From contig CAMLKV010000107.1 of the NCBI GenBank assembly GCA_946480635.1, positions 1-7,286 of the forward strand: a stretch of 7,286 bases of DNA. Direction: 5' to 3'. The position numbers were made by a program, and so were the translations under genes. Source of the stretch: an uncultured Flavobacterium sp. (GTDB lineage Bacteria; Bacteroidota; Bacteroidia; Flavobacteriales; Flavobacteriaceae). This document shows positions 5,048-7,286 of this stretch, in pieces. The notes under the pieces were generated by a model. It did no database searches. It worked only from the letters and a program-made list of their open reading frames with translations, and was not told where the DNA came from. Each line of letters opens with the position of its first letter. The stretch's first letter is position 1.

Positions 5048-7285
5048 TTATTTGTTTTTGTCAATTAGCTTGCGTCTAATATAAACAATTAAAGAAAACA
5101 TTAAGAAAAAAACTAACACATATGCGTAAATTTTAACATTTTGTTTTTCACCTGAAGCATATGAATGCAAACCACTCAAGTGAAAATTAACTCCAAAATA
5201 GGTCATTAGAATAGACGCAAAAGCCAGTACACTCATGAAATTATAAATAAATTTACCACGCAAAGCAGGAACAAAACGCATATGAATAACAAAAGCATAG
5301 ACCATGATACTAATTAAAGCCCAAGTTTCTTTTGGATCCCAACCCCAGTAACGTCCCCAACTCTCATTTGCCCATTGACCTCCTAAAAAGTTACCTATGG
5401 TAAGCATGACTAAACCAACGGTTAAAGCCATTTCGTTAATATAAGTAATCTCCTTAATATTAAGATCCATTAGTTTTTTATTCTCTTTTGTTGTAAACAA
5501 CATCAATAACATAGCCACTAAACCTAAAATTGCTCCTAATGCAAAAGGCCCATAACTTGCAACAATTACTGCTACGTGAATCATTAACCAATATGAATTT
5601 AGCACAGGTTGAAGGTTTGCTATTTCAGGATCCATCCAGCTCCAATGTGCGACCATTAATATCATTGCCGCAACAAATGCAGTAGAGGCAACAGTTAATT
5701 TAGATTTTCTACCAAAAGCTAATCCAAAAAACATTATAGACCATCCCACATAAATCATTGATTCATAAGCATTACTCCAAGGCGCATGCCCTGAAATATA
5801 CCAACGTGCAATTAAACCTGTTGTATGCAATAAAAATAATATGCCTATAATTATGTGAAATACATTAACTGTAATACCTACCCATTTTCTTTTATTGAAG
5901 ATATTTATGATTACAAACATAAACATCAATAATCCAGCGTAGATATACCAAGAATATAATTTTTTGAATACATCATATTTGTTATAAGCAATCTCTAAAT
6001 CGATTTGCTTATCAGTTGGACGTACTTCATAACCGTATTTTTTCTGATATTTATCTAAACCAACAACTAAACTATTTGCCAGTTTGTAATCTTTAGAAAA
6101 TGAAGCCTTATCTAAGGAATTCAAGTAAAAAGGCAAAACATTTTTCACTGTATCTAAAGCTGTATTTGTAGGCTCATTCAGTTCAAGATAACTTACCCAT
6201 TTGTTATTTTTATCATATGGTTTAGGAAAAATTTTAAGTATTTGACCACTTAATGCTGAATATAAAAGGTTTACTTTTCTATCTGCCTCAATAAAATCCT
6301 TTTCAAAAGCATTTGGAACAGCTGCTTTGTATGCTTTATCTAATTGATTGGTAAGTTTATAGTTTCCTTTTGCATCAAAGAAATCAATCATTTTTGCGTA
6401 CTTAACATCCTTTTCGATACCAATTAATTTTCTTATACTATCATTTCCTTTTTTCAAATATATAATAGGCACTTCATACCACACTTGAGGAAACTGAGTA
6501 ATAGACAAAAACACCTGATCAGCATTCATATTTTTGTAGGTATCACTTTTGCTTACTTTACGCAATAATTCTGATGAAAAGGTATTAATTGGTTTCATAC
6601 GTCCGCCATCATCCTGAATTACTAATCGTCCAAATTTCTCAGCATGTTCTGCAGGTACTAGAAACTTGTTTAATAAAGAATCTATTTGCTTTTCAGTTAC
6701 TTTTTGATGAGCATGATTGTCATGTTGTGCAAATCCAACAAATGAAAATAATAGGATAATTACAGAGAGTGTCGATTTTTTAATACGAACTTTATCCAAT
6801 TTCACTTTTAATTCTCCAAAACGAGAATGTTTAGTGAATAAAATTGCCATCATACCCAAATAAAGTAAAAAGTATCCTATATAAGTTATCCAAGTTCCCC
6901 AAAAATCATGGTTAACTGATAATTTGGTTCCTTTTTCATCTGGGTCAAATCCAGCTTGGAAGAATCTATATCCTTTATGATCTAAAATATTATTCATAAA
7001 AATTCTAGCATCAAATGGTTTGTCATCTATAATAGTTACTTGACTTTCAAAAGCCGAATAACTCTTTTCTGTTCCAGGATATTTAGATGCGATGAATTTA
7101 TTAAGTTTTACTTTAAAAGGTAAATCATATACTTTACTTCCAAAAATAACTGTGTAATCTAAATCACCAATTTTAAAACTTTGTGGCTCGCTTATTTTTC
7201 CTTTTGAACCTAATAAAGTGATAGTTTTTTCTTGATTTTGATTAGAGATTTTCAACACAACGGCATCATCAGTTTCTTTGTCTTT
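5048..7285 (-). CDS. ccsA: Cytochrome c synthase CcsBA (ResB-CcsA fusion), 5' end cut off
   Basis: CcsBA carries haem across the inner membrane and attaches it to CXXCH motifs of apocytochromes c (system II maturation). The frame is open to the right edge. The GTG at 7258 lies inside a ResB-like domain and is used here only as residue 1; 745 residues are visible. Residues 1-120 are the end of the ResB/CcsB periplasmic domain (DHKGYRFFQAGFD, 93-105), closed by a membrane helix at 121-142. A second hydrophobic segment (163-178) leads to a His-rich stretch and a periplasmic region containing GRMKPINTF (219-227). From about 435 a multi-helix CcsA domain follows. Its haem-handling WWD motif is WGRYWGWDPKETW (634-646). 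H561, H659 and H698 have the spacing expected for the periplasmic, membrane and second periplasmic haem-ligand histidines. The N-terminal CcsB helices are outside the window. The peroxidase gene follows after 3 nt. No break is visible. Confidence 0.93.
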   Translation of the reverse strand, partial: KDKETDDAVVLKISNQNQEKTITLLGSKGKISEPQSFKIGDLDYTVIFGSKVYDLPFKVKLNKFIASKYPGTEKSYSAFESQVTIIDDKPFDARIFMNNILDHKGYRFFQAGFDPDEKGTKLSVNHDFWGTWITYIGYFLLYLGMMAILFTKHSRFGELKVKLDKVRIKKSTLSVIILLFSFVGFAQHDNHAHQKVTEKQIDSLLNKFLVPAEHAEKFGRLVIQDDGGRMKPINTFSSELLRKVSKSDTYKNMNADQVFLSITQFPQVWYEVPIIYLKKGNDSIRKLIGIEKDVKYAKMIDFFDAKGNYKLTNQLDKAYKAAVPNAFEKDFIEADRKVNLLYSALSGQILKIFPKPYDKNNKWVSYLELNEPTNTALDTVKNVLPFYLNSLDKASFSKDYKLANSLVVGLDKYQKKYGYEVRPTDKQIDLEIAYNKYDVFKKLYSWYIYAGLLMFMFVIINIFNKRKWVGITVNVFHIIIGILFLLHTTGLIARWYISGHAPWSNAYESMIYVGWSIMFFGLAFGRKSKLTVASTAFVAAMILMVAHWSWMDPEIANLQPVLNSYWLMIHVAVIVASYGPFALGAILGLVAMLLMLFTTKENKKLMDLNIKEITYINEMALTVGLVMLTIGNFLGGQWANESWGRYWGWDPKETWALISIMVYAFVIHMRFVPALRGKFIYNFMSVLAFASILMTYFGVNFHLSGLHSYASGEKQNVKIYAYVLVFFLMFSLIVYIRRKLIDKNK

Positions 7286-7286
7286 A

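Noticed and set aside
7256..7258. GTG as the start of the cytochrome c synthase gene
   Set aside because: The frame is open through 7285, and the protein would start in the middle of the ResB domain without its N-terminal membrane helices.

Overview
The window looks like a chromosomal segment of a Flavobacteriia member (phylum Bacteroidota), close to Flavobacterium. Signs of this are the AT-rich DNA, weak or absent Shine-Dalgarno sequences, a TAnnTTTG-type promoter element, short signal peptides ending in FSC or VSC lipoboxes, and a CcsB-CcsA fusion for cytochrome c maturation. This is inferred from gene content and style; no marker gene is present.

Left part (1-2510, + strand): the two glyoxylate-shunt enzymes in tandem. 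The 3' two-thirds of malate synthase (aceB) is followed by complete isocitrate lyase (aceA). Together they let acetyl-CoA enter C4 metabolism without the two CO2-releasing steps of the TCA cycle. A small imperfect hairpin lies in the 76-nt gap between them, and a bidirectional terminator follows aceA.

Middle (2550-4433): a minus-strand pair, a small lipoprotein gene whose end overlaps a DUF721 (DciA-like) gene by 20 nt. Divergent from it is a plus-strand serine hydrolase of the beta-lactamase/class C penicillin-binding-protein fold. The hydrolase is a predicted surface lipoprotein. It has its own putative promoter and a strong 17-bp terminator hairpin that contains its own stop codon, so it forms a compact single-gene transcription unit.

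Right part (4448-7286, - strand): the 3' part of a large CcsBA-type cytochrome c synthase gene, running in from the right edge. Three bases after its stop comes a lipoprotein-anchored Cys-type glutathione peroxidase homologue. The tight spacing suggests co-transcription and a shared envelope redox theme, namely haem attachment to cytochromes c and peroxide removal.

No tRNA, rRNA, CRISPR, IS element or phage gene was seen, and no gene-free stretch exceeds 80 bases. Most of the window is ordinary housekeeping and accessory content. The points most worth following up are the stop codon inside a terminator, the predicted surface export of the hydrolase, and the exported peroxidase coupled to cytochrome c maturation.
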